Below are positions 42,530 to 51,837 of a stretch of DNA of 64,000 nucleotides, piece by piece; position 1 is the stretch's first letter, and every line of letters starts with the position of its first letter. This DNA is from Microvirga aerophila (lineage in GTDB: Bacteria; Pseudomonadota; Alphaproteobacteria; Rhizobiales; Beijerinckiaceae). Location of the stretch: positions 1 to 64,000 of the forward strand of contig NZ_QOIO01000011.1 of NCBI RefSeq assembly GCF_003332305.1. The letters are read 5' to 3'. The position numbers and the translations under genes were made by a program. The notes below the pieces were generated by a model. It searched no databases, was not told where the DNA came from, and was given only the letters and a program-made list of their open reading frames with translations.

Positions 42530-44623
42530 ATGGTCAAGGCCAGCATCGGGGCGGGACTGATTGGTCTTGCTCTTCTCGCGCTGCACTTCGTTGAGGGCAA
42601 CCTGTCGCTCCTGTTGCCTCTCGCAGTGCTGGGCTTAAGCCTGGCTTTGTACCTGTCCCGGGACATCCCGAAATTCCTCAAGGTGTTCATCGGGGTCCTG
42701 ACCGCCGTCGAGGCGATCCTGGTCGCCTTGAGCTTGGCCGACGCCGCCGGAACGGTACCGGAATTCCTGACGGCTTACGTGCCGCCCGCCTCCATGCCGG
42801 TCGGGGCGACGATCTTCGCCTTCGTGATCTACTGCGTGTCCCGGATTCCCGTGATCCGCACCATCATGCGGATTGCCGACCGGTACTTCACCTCGAACGC
42901 GCCGGCCGAGATCAAAATCCCGCTGATCGGAACCGTGCGCGCCTCGGAGGGCGCGATCGGCACGGCGCTGCTCGTCTTCCTGATCCTGATCAACCTCGGG
43001 CAGGTCGCCCTCAACGTGCGTCTCAACTTCTTCGGGCGCGATATGTTCAATGCCTTGCAGGACAAGGATGCGGGCGCGTTCTGGTATCAGCTCTTCGGCG
43101 TCTTCGTGCCGCTGGCCGCCGTGTTCGTCACCGTGGCCATGGTGGAGATCGTATCGCAATACGTGCTGCGCATCCGCTGGCGCGAATTCCTCAACCGGCT
43201 CTATGTCCATGAATGGCTGAGCGACGGCACCCATTACCGCATGCAGCTCATCGGCCGCGAGGCGGACAACCCGGACCAGCGTATCGCCGAGGACCTGCGC
43301 AGCTACATCGACCAGACCTATACCCTGTCCATGGGTCTCATGAACCAGTCCGCCACCCTGGTGTCGTTCATCGCGATCCTGTGGTCCCTGTCGGCCGGAT
43401 TCACGCTGCCGGGCTCCGATGTCCCGGTTCCGGGCCTCCTGGTCTGGGTCTGTATCGCCTACGCGCTGTTGGGCACCTGGCTGACCCATGTGATCGGCCG
43501 GCCGCTGATCGCCCTCTACTTCCAGCAGGAAAGGGTGGAGGCCGATTACCGCTTTTCCCTGGCGCGACTGCGCGAATATACCGAGCAGGTGGCGCTCCTG
43601 GGCGGCGAGGCCGCCGAGGAGGAGGCCCTCAACAACCGGTTTGCCCGAATCGTGCAGAACTTCATGCAGATCGTACGCCGGGTCATGCGCCTGCAGATCT
43701 TCCAGTCCACCTATTTCCAGGCCAACGTGGTGGTGCCCTACATCCTCACCGCGCCTTACTACTTCATCGGCAAGATCACTCTCGGGCAGATGCAGCAGAC
43801 GGTCGGCGCCTTCTCGAGCGTGCAGGGAGCCCTGGATTTCTTCATCACGTCCTATTCGACCATCGCCAATTACAAGGCGGTGGTGGACCGCCTCACGACC
43901 TTCGAGGCGGCGGTCGAGACCGTGCATCGCAGCGATGCGGCAAACCGGGTCCAGCTTGCTCCCTCGTCCAATGCGGATCTCAACGTCTCGGGCCTTCAGG
44001 TGGCGCTGCCGGACGGACGCGTCCTCATGCGGGCGGATGGCGTCGCATTCCGCCAAGGCGAGACGACCCTGCTCACCGGTCCCTCGGGCTCAGGCAAATC
44101 CACCCTGTTCCGGGCGATCTCGGGCATCTGGCCATTCGGCGCAGGTCAGATCCAGGTGCCTGAGAGCCAGACCATGATGCTGCTGCCGCAACGGCCCTAC
44201 ATCCCGCAAGGGAGCCTGCGCGAGGCTGTGACCTACCCGGGCACCCATGGGGAATACGACGACGTCAAGATCGCGGAGGCGCTGCGGGCCGCCAAGCTGC
44301 CCGCCTTGGCCGACAGGCTGGACGAGGAGCGCGCTTGGTCGCAGACCCTGTCGCTCGGCGAGCAGCAGCGCCTCGCCATCGCCCGCGCCCTGCTGGCGAA
44401 GCCCGATTGGCTCTTCCTGGACGAAGCCACGGCGGCCCTGGACGAGCCGACGGAGGCAGAGATCTACGAGGTGATCAGGGACAAGCTGCCGGAAGCCACC
44501 GTCGTGTCCATCGGCCACCGGTCCACGCTTGCGGCGTTCCACGACCGACGCATCGACATGAAGAAGATGGACGACGGGCTCTATGCCCCGGTCGAGAAGC
44601 GCCAGCCGGAGCCTGCGGCCTGA
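42530..44623 (+). CDS. ABC transporter ATPase/permease, YddA/BacA-like
   Basis: This 697-residue half-transporter is longer than usual at its N-terminus (about 120 extra hydrophobic residues with GLIGLALLALHFVEG and LLLPLAVLGLSLALYLS). The ABC_membrane_2 (SbmA/BacA-like) domain covers about 150-470 (FFGRDMFNALQDKDAGAFWY, PLIALYFQQERVEADYRFSL). The ATPase has Walker A GPSGSGKST, signature LSLGEQQRLAIARAL and Walker B DWLFLDEATAALDEP. Family members export or import lipids, peptides or vitamin B12; the substrate is unknown. The start at 42530 is preferred because GAGGA lies 8 nt upstream. Confidence 0.9.
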   Translation: MVKASIGAGLIGLALLALHFVEGNLSLLLPLAVLGLSLALYLSRDIPKFLKVFIGVLTAVEAILVALSLADAAGTVPEFLTAYVPPASMPVGATIFAFVIYCVSRIPVIRTIMRIADRYFTSNAPAEIKIPLIGTVRASEGAIGTALLVFLILINLGQVALNVRLNFFGRDMFNALQDKDAGAFWYQLFGVFVPLAAVFVTVAMVEIVSQYVLRIRWREFLNRLYVHEWLSDGTHYRMQLIGREADNPDQRIAEDLRSYIDQTYTLSMGLMNQSATLVSFIAILWSLSAGFTLPGSDVPVPGLLVWVCIAYALLGTWLTHVIGRPLIALYFQQERVEADYRFSLARLREYTEQVALLGGEAAEEEALNNRFARIVQNFMQIVRRVMRLQIFQSTYFQANVVVPYILTAPYYFIGKITLGQMQQTVGAFSSVQGALDFFITSYSTIANYKAVVDRLTTFEAAVETVHRSDAANRVQLAPSSNADLNVSGLQVALPDGRVLMRADGVAFRQGETTLLTGPSGSGKSTLFRAISGIWPFGAGQIQVPESQTMMLLPQRPYIPQGSLREAVTYPGTHGEYDDVKIAEALRAAKLPALADRLDEERAWSQTLSLGEQQRLAIARALLAKPDWLFLDEATAALDEPTEAEIYEVIRDKLPEATVVSIGHRSTLAAFHDRRIDMKKMDDGLYAPVEKRQPEPAA

Positions 44624-44633
44624 TCGACAGGTC

Positions 44634-44717
44634 GTTGTCATCATCGGCCTTGTGCCGGTGATCCCGCTTCCATAGGGCCTCTTCCAAAAGAGATGGCCGG
44701 GACAAGCCCGGCCATGA
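44634..44717. repeat. REP-like palindromes after the ABC gene
   Basis: This contains ATGGCCGGG-ACAAG-CCCGGCCAT (44693-44715), a perfect 9-bp-arm palindrome. Before it stands TTGTCATCATCGGCC-type sequence. The same palindrome occurs in opposite orientation at 49914-49936, and the left part resembles the hairpin at 13836-13867. Confidence 0.7.
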
Positions 44718-44739
44718 CACGAAGTCGAATGCTGTTCGC

Positions 44740-45219
44740 TTAGAGCGAGCGCTCGAACCGCAACTCGCCGTTCTGCGTGCGGATGATCAGGGTCGGGCCC
44801 TGAATGTCCCATTTGGCCGAGGTGCGCAAAGCCACCAGGAAGGCCTGCTCGATCGCCATGGCGGACTTGTCGCAGGAGCGCTTGGTGAGAGCGAAGGGGC
44901 CGACCGCCATGCCTTGCTCGCGCAGGGGATAGGCGGTTGCCGTGTAGGTATTGCAGCCGCCGAAGCCGCTCGCGCGGAGCTGGTCGTCGAGCCTGAAGCT
45001 TGGACGTTCGCCGCCGAAAGGCTTACCGTTCAGGCTCACCGCTACCCAGGACGAACCCAAGGGGAAGACCTTGCCACCCTGGCCAGGCTGCGGAACCTTG
45101 GTGTCGACCTGACGGGTCGGTCCCACCGGGCGACCCAGGGTCGTTGCCGCGGACTGTGCATGGGCTGCCGACACAGTGGCGAGGGTTGCAAACAGCACCG
45201 CCAATCGAAGCGCGTTCAT
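44740..45219 (-). CDS. META-domain secreted protein
   Basis: This 159-residue protein has a signal peptide (MNALRLAVLFATLATVSAAH, ending AHAQ). The META/HslJ-like domain follows: LGSSWVAVSLNGKPFGGERP, ASGFGGCNTYTATAYPLREQ, VGPFALTKRSCDKSAMAIEQ, AFLVALRTSAKWDIQGPTLI. The two Cys probably form a disulfide. In other bacteria META proteins are linked to heat-stress or virulence traits, without a known activity. The start ATG 45219 has AGAGGTTACC upstream; the frame to 45573 is random in composition. Confidence 0.85.
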   Translation of the reverse strand: MNALRLAVLFATLATVSAAHAQSAATTLGRPVGPTRQVDTKVPQPGQGGKVFPLGSSWVAVSLNGKPFGGERPSFRLDDQLRASGFGGCNTYTATAYPLREQGMAVGPFALTKRSCDKSAMAIEQAFLVALRTSAKWDIQGPTLIIRTQNGELRFERSL

Positions 45220-45349
45220 CGGTAACCTCTTGATCGAAAAACGCCGGACCATAGGGGGCCTTGGCCTGGGAGGCAACGCCCTCGATGATCTTGTCCAAGC
45301 AACTCGTGATTCAACACGCCAAATCTGAAGCTTTCGTGAAGGCGGCGGT

Positions 45350-46324
45350 TCAGCCGAGCCGCCTCCGCAACCGCTCGGTGAGGGCGTTGGTGGGTCGGAA
45401 CAGATAGTCGAATGTCCGTACCGTAACGTCATGCGCCCCAATGTTCTGGAGCGCCGCCACGATTTCGAACACGATCGCGGCCCGGCAATGGAGAACAAGC
45501 TCGCGGCCTTGCGGCGGCCCATAGGGCAGGGATGCGTCGAAAGCCTGGACGAGGGGCGCGAGGGCAGACGCAACGGATGGATCGAGGGCTGCTCTCACCT
45601 CCCGGCTCATGCGCGCTTCCTCTTCCGCCGCGATGCGGGTGAGAACGACGTTTGCGGCCTCCTTGGCCCTGGCGGTCCAGGGCGCGCGGGTGGAGGCCAC
45701 AAGATTGGCCTCCGAGCGCAGCATAACGCCGTCCTCGAGGATCTTGAGAGCATTGGCCGCGAGTGTCGCGCCAGTCGTGGTGATGTCGACGATCAGCTCC
45801 GCAGAGCCTGCTCCCGGCGCACCCTCGGTGGCTCCCAGGCTCTCGACGATCCGGTAATCGGCGACGCCCTTCTCCGCGAAGAAGCGGCGGGTGAGGTTCA
45901 GGTATTTGGTCGCGACCCGCATCTTGTAGCCGTGGCGGGCGCGAAGGTCCGCCGCCACCTCGTCGAGGTCCGCCATGGTGCGCACGTCGATCCAGGCCTG
46001 GGGCACCGCGACCACCACATTGGCATGGCCGAAGCCCAGGGGCGTCAGCAATTCCATGGCGTCATCCGCATCCGGCACCTGCTCGCGCACCAAGTCTTCG
46101 CCGGTAATGCCGAGATGCGCCGCGCCGGTGGCGAGTTGGTTCACGATCTCGGAGGCGGACAGGAACGCCACCTCCACGTTCGGCACCCCGGCCAGCGTTC
46201 CGCGATAGTCCCGCGCGCCGCGGGACTGGGTGAAGACGAGCCCGGCACGGGCGAAGAACGCGGCTGCGTTCTCCTGAAGCCGACCCTTGGATGGCACCGC
46301 CAGGATGAGGGGAGAATCGGTCAT
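45350..46324 (-). CDS. hisG: ATP phosphoribosyltransferase with C-terminal extension
   Basis: This 324-residue enzyme catalyses the first step of histidine synthesis, joining ATP and PRPP. The core is LILAVPSKGRLQENAAAFFA, then EVAFLSASEIVNQLATGAAH, VATKYLNLTRRFFAEKGVAD and the PRPP loop ELIVDITTTGATLAANALKI. A C-terminal region of about 90 residues (VLHCRAAIVFEIVAALQNIG, AHDVTVRTFDYLF) looks like the ACT-like regulatory domain of long HisG. Long HisG usually works alone, whereas short HisG needs HisZ; here HisZ is present too (overlapping by TGATG at 46324). This combination deserves attention. A second reading is that the extension is a different fold. Confidence 0.93.
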   Translation of the reverse strand: MTDSPLILAVPSKGRLQENAAAFFARAGLVFTQSRGARDYRGTLAGVPNVEVAFLSASEIVNQLATGAAHLGITGEDLVREQVPDADDAMELLTPLGFGHANVVVAVPQAWIDVRTMADLDEVAADLRARHGYKMRVATKYLNLTRRFFAEKGVADYRIVESLGATEGAPGAGSAELIVDITTTGATLAANALKILEDGVMLRSEANLVASTRAPWTARAKEAANVVLTRIAAEEEARMSREVRAALDPSVASALAPLVQAFDASLPYGPPQGRELVLHCRAAIVFEIVAALQNIGAHDVTVRTFDYLFRPTNALTERLRRRLG

Positions 46325-47418
46325 CAGGGCCTCCCCAGGATGCGGTCGAGCCAGAACGAGCAGCCGACTGCTGGAATCGGAGCCCTGGCTCCAAGGTGTT
46401 CGAGCAGCCCGTCATAGCGCCCGCCGCCTACGATGGGCTTGCCGTCGTCGCGGCTTGAATTCTGCACCTCGAAGATGAAGCCCGTGTAGTAGTCGAGATT
46501 GCGCGCGAAGGTGGCGGCGAATGAGAAGGCGCTCACATCGAGGCCCCGCGCCGCCATGAAGCCGGTGCGCTCCTCGAAGACGGTGACGGCTGCCGTGAGG
46601 TCGAGCCCCGCATCCCGCGCAAGCGCCTTGACCGCCTCGGCGGCCTGATCGGGATTTCCCGAAATGGCGAGATAGCGCTCCAGGACGTCTCGGGCCCTGT
46701 CGGGCAATCCGGTCCGGTTGGCGGCGCGCGCGAGGAAGCGCTCTGCGATCTCACCGGCGCTGCGTCCTCCGACCCGGGCGATGCCCGCAATCGACAGGAT
46801 GTCCTCCACGAAAGCCTTGGCGGCCTGGGGAGCCTGACCTTCGATGGCGGCCAGCAATCCCGCATGTTCCTGCTGGGAAGCCCCGTCCGGCTCGCTCAGA
46901 CCGGCGATCCCCTGGCCCGACACGATGGCCCGGATCACGCGGCGCTTCGCGGCAGGTGCGATCCCGAGGGCATCGATCAACCCGTTGAGAAGGCCCATGT
47001 CCCCGAGCTTCACACGGTACGATAGGCCCCCAAGGCTCTCAAGGCCTTCCAGGGCAAGGCCCAGGATCTCCGCATCGGCGGCCGGAATATCGGTCCGGCC
47101 GATGGATTCGAGGCCGGCCTGCAGGAACTCCCCGCTCTCGTTGGGCCGCATGCGGAACACGGGCCCGCCATAGCTGTAGCCAGAGGGCTCATGGCCGCGG
47201 TCGCCGAGATGCTGAAGGCAGACGGGGATCGTGTATTCGGGCCTGAGACACAGCTCTGCGCCGGCCGCGTCTTGCGTGACGAACATCCGCCTGCGGATGT
47301 CCTCGCCCGACAGGTCGATGAACACGTCCGCCGGCTGAAGCACCGGCGGCTCAGTGCGCGCATAGCCCTCGCGCTCGAAGAGCGCGATCAGCGCAAAAAT
47401 GGCTTCCGTCTCCGTCAC
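46324..47418 (-). CDS. hisZ: ATP phosphoribosyltransferase regulatory subunit HisZ
   Basis: This 364-residue protein is a paralogue of histidyl-tRNA synthetase (PEYTIPVCLQHLGDRGHEPS, GYSYGGPVFRMRPNESGEFL, ESLGGLSYRVKLGDMGLLNG, then RNLDYYTGFIFEVQNSSRDD and [15 protein letters not shown]). It lacks the aminoacylation residues and binds HisG to allow histidine feedback. It overlaps the hisG start by one base. Upstream lies a small basic-protein gene rather than hisS directly. Confidence 0.94.
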   Translation of the reverse strand: MTETEAIFALIALFEREGYARTEPPVLQPADVFIDLSGEDIRRRMFVTQDAAGAELCLRPEYTIPVCLQHLGDRGHEPSGYSYGGPVFRMRPNESGEFLQAGLESIGRTDIPAADAEILGLALEGLESLGGLSYRVKLGDMGLLNGLIDALGIAPAAKRRVIRAIVSGQGIAGLSEPDGASQQEHAGLLAAIEGQAPQAAKAFVEDILSIAGIARVGGRSAGEIAERFLARAANRTGLPDRARDVLERYLAISGNPDQAAEAVKALARDAGLDLTAAVTVFEERTGFMAARGLDVSAFSFAATFARNLDYYTGFIFEVQNSSRDDGKPIVGGGRYDGLLEHLGARAPIPAVGCSFWLDRILGRP

Positions 47419-47583
47419 GGTCCCGCAATCCCTTGATCCGCATGCTCTCTAGCAATGCTTGGCCGGGATGGCGACCGTTTTTGACCGAAAGGGTGAATGG
47501 GCTGATCAACGTCAGGCAGTCATCCGGGACGTCGAAGGCGATCCGGGATCGGCAGACGAGAGTTGCGTCTTGTTTTGCCGGCG

Positions 47584-47616
47584 ATCCCGGGTTCCGCTTC
47601 GCGGCCCCGGGATGAC
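47584..47616. repeat. REP-like palindrome between hisZ and the basic-protein gene
   Basis: ATCCCGGG-TTCCGC-TTC-GCGGCC-CCGGGAT is a near-perfect dyad with GC arms. The same pattern with inverted ends occurs at 13661-13797. It is placed 15 bp past the stop codon of the gene at 47632, so it may end that transcript. Confidence 0.65.
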
Positions 47617-47631
47617 AGTGAGCAACGATGC

Positions 47632-48108
47632 TCAGTGCTTTCCGGCCTTGTCGTCCTTGGCCTTCGGCGACGTCTTGCGTCTGGTGTGGTCGCTGGAAAG
47701 GTGGGCGTATTGCACGCGCTTGCGGGCGGGCTTGCCGCCCTCGTCGCCCTCGTTCCCCTGATCGCCCACGAGAGAGGCAGGGAGAAACTGGCGGGCCGCC
47801 TCGGTGACGACGCCGGCCACGGCTCCGGCGGCCGTCTGCATGGCGTCTTTCGTGATATCGGCGGCATCGGAACCGGCATCCACCGCCGCGGAGCCTGCCT
47901 TCTTGGCCGTGCGGGTTCTGGTGAGAGCGGCCGCAGCAGCACCTGCTGCCGCAATCAGCGCATCGGCCAGGATCTCGCGGCCGAGATTGGAATTGACGAG
48001 TTCCATGAGACCGGACTTGCGGACAGCTTTCGGCAGCTTCGCGCCGGTCGCCTTCTTGCTCTTGCCGGTGTTCTTCTTGTCCTTAGCCTTGTCTTTCGCC
48101 TTCGCCAT
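47632..48108 (-). CDS. Small basic protein of unknown function
   Basis: This 158-residue protein starts MAKAKDKAKDKKNTGKSKKA, a very Lys-rich head. An Ala-rich helix follows (LVNSNLGREILADALIAAAG, AAAAALTRTRTAKKAGSAAV), then a hydrophobic centre (QTAAGAVAGVVTEAARQFLP) and a charged tail (ARKRVQYAHLSSDHTRRKTS). It resembles conserved but unnamed alphaproteobacterial proteins and, by composition, DNA- or granule-binding proteins; no function can be assigned. AGGAGG lies 7 nt before ATG 48108. It sits between hisS and hisZ on the same strand. Confidence 0.75.
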   Translation of the reverse strand: MAKAKDKAKDKKNTGKSKKATGAKLPKAVRKSGLMELVNSNLGREILADALIAAAGAAAAALTRTRTAKKAGSAAVDAGSDAADITKDAMQTAAGAVAGVVTEAARQFLPASLVGDQGNEGDEGGKPARKRVQYAHLSSDHTRRKTSPKAKDDKAGKH

Positions 48109-48223
48109 TGTTGCCTCCTGATGGTCAAGCTTGGGGAACAACCCGCTTCTCAGCTTGGGAGTTCCAGAGCACTTGATACGACGTATCGCGAAGAGACGGC
48201 CGCGCCCGGAAGGCGCAGGGGCG

Positions 48224-49786
48224 CTAACTGAAATGACGCCCCAGCACTTCGCGGACTGCCTCGACGAGCCTGTCTTCCGGGATGGAGAACTGGGCCGGCC
48301 GGGCGGCCTTCCACTCCTCGTTGGACGCAATCGCCTCGGCGGCCTTTGCCCCCTCGATCAGGTCCTTGATCTCGACCTCGCCGCGCTCGCGCTCGTTGGA
48401 ACCCTGGATGATCACGCAGGGGCTCTGGCGCTTGTCGGCATATTTCATCTGCGCCTTCATGCCGGACGATCCAAGATAGAGCTCAGCCCGGATGCCAGCC
48501 TGGCGCAGGCTCGAGACCATGCGCTGGTAGGCGGCCACCTGGTCCCGGTCCATCACGAGAACCACCACGGGGCCCGGCTTGTCCTGCCCCGACACGATGG
48601 GGCTATTGACCATCCGCAGCGCCGAGAACAGGCGCGACACGCCGATGGAGAAGCCCGTCGCCGGAACCGGCTCGGGCCGGAAGCGGCCCACGAGCCCGTC
48701 ATAGCGCCCGCCGCCGCCGACTGAGCCGAAGCGCACGGGGCGTCCGTCCTCGTCCTGCACCTGGAAGGTCAGTTCGGCCTCATAAACAGGCCCGGTATAG
48801 TATTCGAGGCCGCGCACCACGGACGGGTCGATGATGACCCGATCCTCATAGCCGGCAGCATCAACGAGTTCTGCAATCTGAGCTAACTCATCGACGCCAG
48901 CACGGTAGGTCGCGCTCTCGAAGTCCAACTTACGCAGCTGCTGGATCGCCAAAGCGTTCTTGGTCGATTTGAAGATCGTGGTGCCTTCAATCGTCTCGGC
49001 ACTATGATCGGTTGGGGTTGGTTGGGGGCTGGCGGTATGGCCGAAAGGGCTGAACAAAAATAGCAAAAGCTTAGTGATCTGCGCATCAGCAAGCTCTGCG
49101 CCTTTCGTGAAGTCGCCGCTTTCGTCCTTCCGTCCCTTGCCGAGAAGCTGCTGCACGCCGTCGCGCCCCAAACGGTCGAGCTTGTCGATGGCGCGAAGAA
49201 CCGTGAGCCGCTGGCCTGCCTTGTCGTCACCACCGAGGCCGATGGCCTCGAGCACGCCATCGAGAACCTTACGGTTGTTGACTTTGACGATGAAGTCGCC
49301 GCGCTGAATGCCGACCTTCTCAAGGGTGTCGGCGGCCATCATGCAGATTTCCGCATCGGCTGCCACGGAGGCTGCGCCCACCGTATCAGCGTCGAACTGC
49401 ATGAACTGGCGGAAGCGGCCTGGTCCCGGCTTCTCGTTGCGAAACACCCATCCGGCCCGGTAGCTGCGATAGGGCTTGGGCAGAGCGTCGAAGTTCTCGG
49501 CCACATAGCGGGCGAGGGGCGCCGTCAGGTCATAACGGAGCGACAGCCACTGCTCGTCGTCGTCCTGGAACGAGAACACGCCCTCGTTGGGCCGATCCTG
49601 GTCGGGCAGGAACTTGCCGAGCGCGTCGGTGTATTCGACGAAGGGCGTCTCCACACCCTCGAACCCATAGAGTTCGTAGGTTTCGCGGATCGCCGCGAGC
49701 ATGCGTTCGGTCGCCGAGAGATCGGCGGGCCCGCGATCGGCAAAGCCGCGCGGCGCGCGAGCCTTGAGTTTGTCGGCCTTGGACAT
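48224..49786 (-). CDS. hisS: Histidyl-tRNA synthetase
   Basis: This 520-residue class II synthetase attaches His to tRNA-His. Motif 2 is [20 protein letters not shown] and the histidine-specific motif is [19 protein letters not shown]. Motif 3 is [14 protein letters not shown], and the anticodon-binding domain covers about 420-510. Compared with family members, about 34 residues (244-277; [20 protein letters not shown] and neighbours) look inserted before [11 protein letters not shown]. The DNA there (about 48956-49057) has atypical codon use. Function should be kept, since all motifs lie outside. Start at ATG 49786 ([17 protein letters not shown]). Confidence 0.95.
   Translation of the reverse strand: MSKADKLKARAPRGFADRGPADLSATERMLAAIRETYELYGFEGVETPFVEYTDALGKFLPDQDRPNEGVFSFQDDDEQWLSLRYDLTAPLARYVAENFDALPKPYRSYRAGWVFRNEKPGPGRFRQFMQFDADTVGAASVAADAEICMMAADTLEKVGIQRGDFIVKVNNRKVLDGVLEAIGLGGDDKAGQRLTVLRAIDKLDRLGRDGVQQLLGKGRKDESGDFTKGAELADAQITKLLLFLFSPFGHTASPQPTPTDHSAETIEGTTIFKSTKNALAIQQLRKLDFESATYRAGVDELAQIAELVDAAGYEDRVIIDPSVVRGLEYYTGPVYEAELTFQVQDEDGRPVRFGSVGGGGRYDGLVGRFRPEPVPATGFSIGVSRLFSALRMVNSPIVSGQDKPGPVVVLVMDRDQVAAYQRMVSSLRQAGIRAELYLGSSGMKAQMKYADKRQSPCVIIQGSNERERGEVEIKDLIEGAKAAEAIASNEEWKAARPAQFSIPEDRLVEAVREVLGRHFS
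48956..49057 (-). other. In-frame insertion inside hisS
   Basis: The stretch encodes about 34 residues ([20 protein letters not shown] and on) between the HisS catalytic core and the histidine-specific motif. It has runs such as GGTTGGGGTTGGTTGGGGG and several rare AT-ending codons, in contrast to the flanking gene. It resembles a small palindromic element or slippage-derived insert rather than ancestral sequence; the family comparison is from memory. Confidence 0.45.
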
Positions 49787-49871
49787 GGTTTTGGGACAGC
49801 CGTTTCTTGAAAGAAGTGCTGCGTCGTAACCTGTGCAGCCATAAGGGGCAAGGGTTCAGGCCTCACCTCAC

Positions 49872-49940
49872 CGTCATGCCCGGCCTTTGCGGCGATGAGG
49901 CTCCAAGACGTGGATGGCCGGGCTTGTCCCGGCCATGACG
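49872..49940. repeat. REP-like palindromes between hisS and the aminotransferase
   Basis: CGTCATGCCCGGCC (from 49872) and the palindrome ATGGCCGGG-CTTGT-CCCGGCCAT (49914-49936), followed by GAC. The loop CTTGT is the reverse complement of ACAAG in the copy at 44693, so it is the same unit in the other orientation. Confidence 0.7.
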
Positions 49941-49961
49941 CAGTATTTGGATGTTCGGGGC

Positions 49962-51311
49962 CTACGCCACCGCGCGGATCACCTTGCCGAGCTTGTCGGC
50001 GAGTTCTCCGATCTGGACCTCGGTGATGATGAGCGGAGGCGAGATTGCGATGGTGTCGCCGGTGATGCGGATCATCAGGTCGTGATCGTGGAAGCCGCGG
50101 TCCATGGCCTCGAAGGCGCGGGCGCCGAAGGCGTCGGGGCGGGATGCGAGGTCAATGGCGCCTACAAGCCCGACCGTGCGGATGTCGAGCACGTTCGGCA
50201 GGTCCTTGAGGCCGTGGATCGCGTCAGCCCAGACCGGCTCCAGGGCCTTCGCCCGCTCGAACAGCTTCTCGTCCCGGTAGATGTCCTGGGCGGCGAGCGC
50301 GGACGCGCAGGCGAGAGGGTGGCCCGAATAGGTGTAGCCGTGGAACAGCTCGATCATGTTGTCCGGCCCCTTCATGAAGGCATCGTGGATGCCCTTGCGG
50401 ACCAGGACGCCTCCCATGGGAACGGTGCCGGAATTCACCCCCTTGGCGAAGGTGATCATGTCTGGGATGACGCCGTAGCGCTCGGCCGCGAACGCCGTGC
50501 CGAGGCGACCGAACCCTGTGATGACCTCGTCGAAGATGAGCAGGATGCCGTACTTGTCGCAGATCTGGCGCAGACGCTGCAGGTAGCCCTTCGGGGCCGG
50601 GATCACGCCGGTGGAGCCCGCCATGGGCTCGACGATCACGGCCGCGATGGTGGAGGCGTCGTGCAGCGCCACGATGCGCTCCAGTTCGTCCGCCAGATGC
50701 GCGCCCCATTCCGGCTCGCCGCGCGAGAAGGCCTGCTCGGCCCGGTTATAGGTATGCGGCAGATGATCGACGCCGGCGAGCAGGGAGCCGAAAAACTGGC
50801 GGTTCTTGACGATGCCGCCGACCGAGATGCCCCCGAAGCCGACGCCGTGATAGCCGCGTTCGCGGCCAATCAGACGCGTGCGGCTGCCCTGACCCTGGAC
50901 GTTCCAGTAGGCCAGGGCGATCTTGAGCGCCGTGTCCACCGCCTCGGAACCGGAATTGCAGAAGAACACATGGTCGAGGTCGCCCGGCGCGAGCTGAGCG
51001 ATGCGTGAGGCGATTGCGAAGCCGGCCGCATGGCCGAACTGGAAAGCGGGAGAATAATCGAGTTCCGCCGCTTGGGCCTGGATCGCCGCCGTGATCTCGT
51101 CCCGGTTGTGGCCGGCGTTGCAGCACCAGAGGCCCGCCGCGCCATCGAGCACGGCCCGGCCTTCCGGCGTGTAGTAGTGCATGTCCTTGGCGCGGGCGAT
51201 CATGCGGGGCCGCGCCTTGAAGGAACGATTGGCCGTGAACGGAAGCCACCAGGCCTCGAGGTCGTTGGGCGCGGACAGGTCGTTGTCGGCTCTGGAGCTT
51301 TGGGCGGTCAT
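49962..51311 (-). CDS. Omega-amino acid:pyruvate aminotransferase (class III)
   Basis: This 449-residue PLP enzyme has the class III pattern LDGAAGLWCCNAGHNRDEIT, HVFFCNSGSEAVDTALKIAL, GRERGYHGVGFGGISVGG, ILLIFDEVITGFGRLGTAFA and the PLP lysine in MITFAKGVNSGTVPMGGVLV. It most resembles beta-alanine:pyruvate transaminases, moving the amino group from beta-alanine or similar omega-amino acids to pyruvate. It stands alone, with REP-like DNA after it, so pathway context is missing. Confidence 0.93.
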   Translation of the reverse strand: MTAQSSRADNDLSAPNDLEAWWLPFTANRSFKARPRMIARAKDMHYYTPEGRAVLDGAAGLWCCNAGHNRDEITAAIQAQAAELDYSPAFQFGHAAGFAIASRIAQLAPGDLDHVFFCNSGSEAVDTALKIALAYWNVQGQGSRTRLIGRERGYHGVGFGGISVGGIVKNRQFFGSLLAGVDHLPHTYNRAEQAFSRGEPEWGAHLADELERIVALHDASTIAAVIVEPMAGSTGVIPAPKGYLQRLRQICDKYGILLIFDEVITGFGRLGTAFAAERYGVIPDMITFAKGVNSGTVPMGGVLVRKGIHDAFMKGPDNMIELFHGYTYSGHPLACASALAAQDIYRDEKLFERAKALEPVWADAIHGLKDLPNVLDIRTVGLVGAIDLASRPDAFGARAFEAMDRGFHDHDLMIRITGDTIAISPPLIITEVQIGELADKLGKVIRAVA

Positions 51312-51418
51312 GGCAATCCCCGGACGTGAATTCTTCCGGGCAACCTAGCAGCCGTTTTCGGGGGCGGCAAAAGGACTTTTGCATGGGAGATCCGCAAAAG
51401 CCCTTCAGGCTAGCGCCG

Positions 51419-51640
51419 TCACAAGGTCATGGCCCGGGCCTCGTAGCCGGCCGCGTTCAGCGCCTGCGCGACCTCGAGGGCTTGGGCGTTGGTGACGATG
51501 TGCGCCCGCCCGTGGTCGAGATCCACGTCGACCGTGGCGCTTGGGTCGAGGCGCTGCACGGCCTTCGTCACGGCCTTGACGCAACCCTCACAGGTCATTC
51601 CCTCCACCTGCATTAGCAGGTCCTTGCGGGGTTCTTCCAT
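51419..51640 (-). CDS. Heavy-metal-associated (HMA) domain protein
   Basis: This 73-residue CopZ-like protein has the metal-binding motif GMTCEGC near residue 14 and one ferredoxin-like HMA fold (KAVTKAVQRLDPSATVDVDL, then VTNAQALEVAQALNAAGYEA). It probably carries Cu(I) or a similar ion. No copper ATPase or regulator is adjacent. ATG 51640 has AAGGATG upstream. Confidence 0.9.
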   Translation of the reverse strand: MEEPRKDLLMQVEGMTCEGCVKAVTKAVQRLDPSATVDVDLDHGRAHIVTNAQALEVAQALNAAGYEARAMTL

Positions 51641-51837
51641 CGGTACATCCTTTCGCGTTCAATGGTGCGATCTCGGCCTCACGACAGGTCCAGGCAAGGT
51701 CCAGACGATAATTTCCCTATCGAGAACTCGATGCTTGAAATATTGGTGCACTTGCTGTTGTGGTGCCTCTAGGACAAGATCGTTACATCATTTGATTCGC
51801 TGGTTTTGACGTGAAACCACGGGGAGCGGGGGCACCC

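Noticed and set aside
42635-44056. 473-codon minus-strand frame inside the ABC exporter
   Set aside because: Shadow of a gene with intact Walker and signature motifs; its His/Asp/Gly-rich composition is typical of antisense frames.
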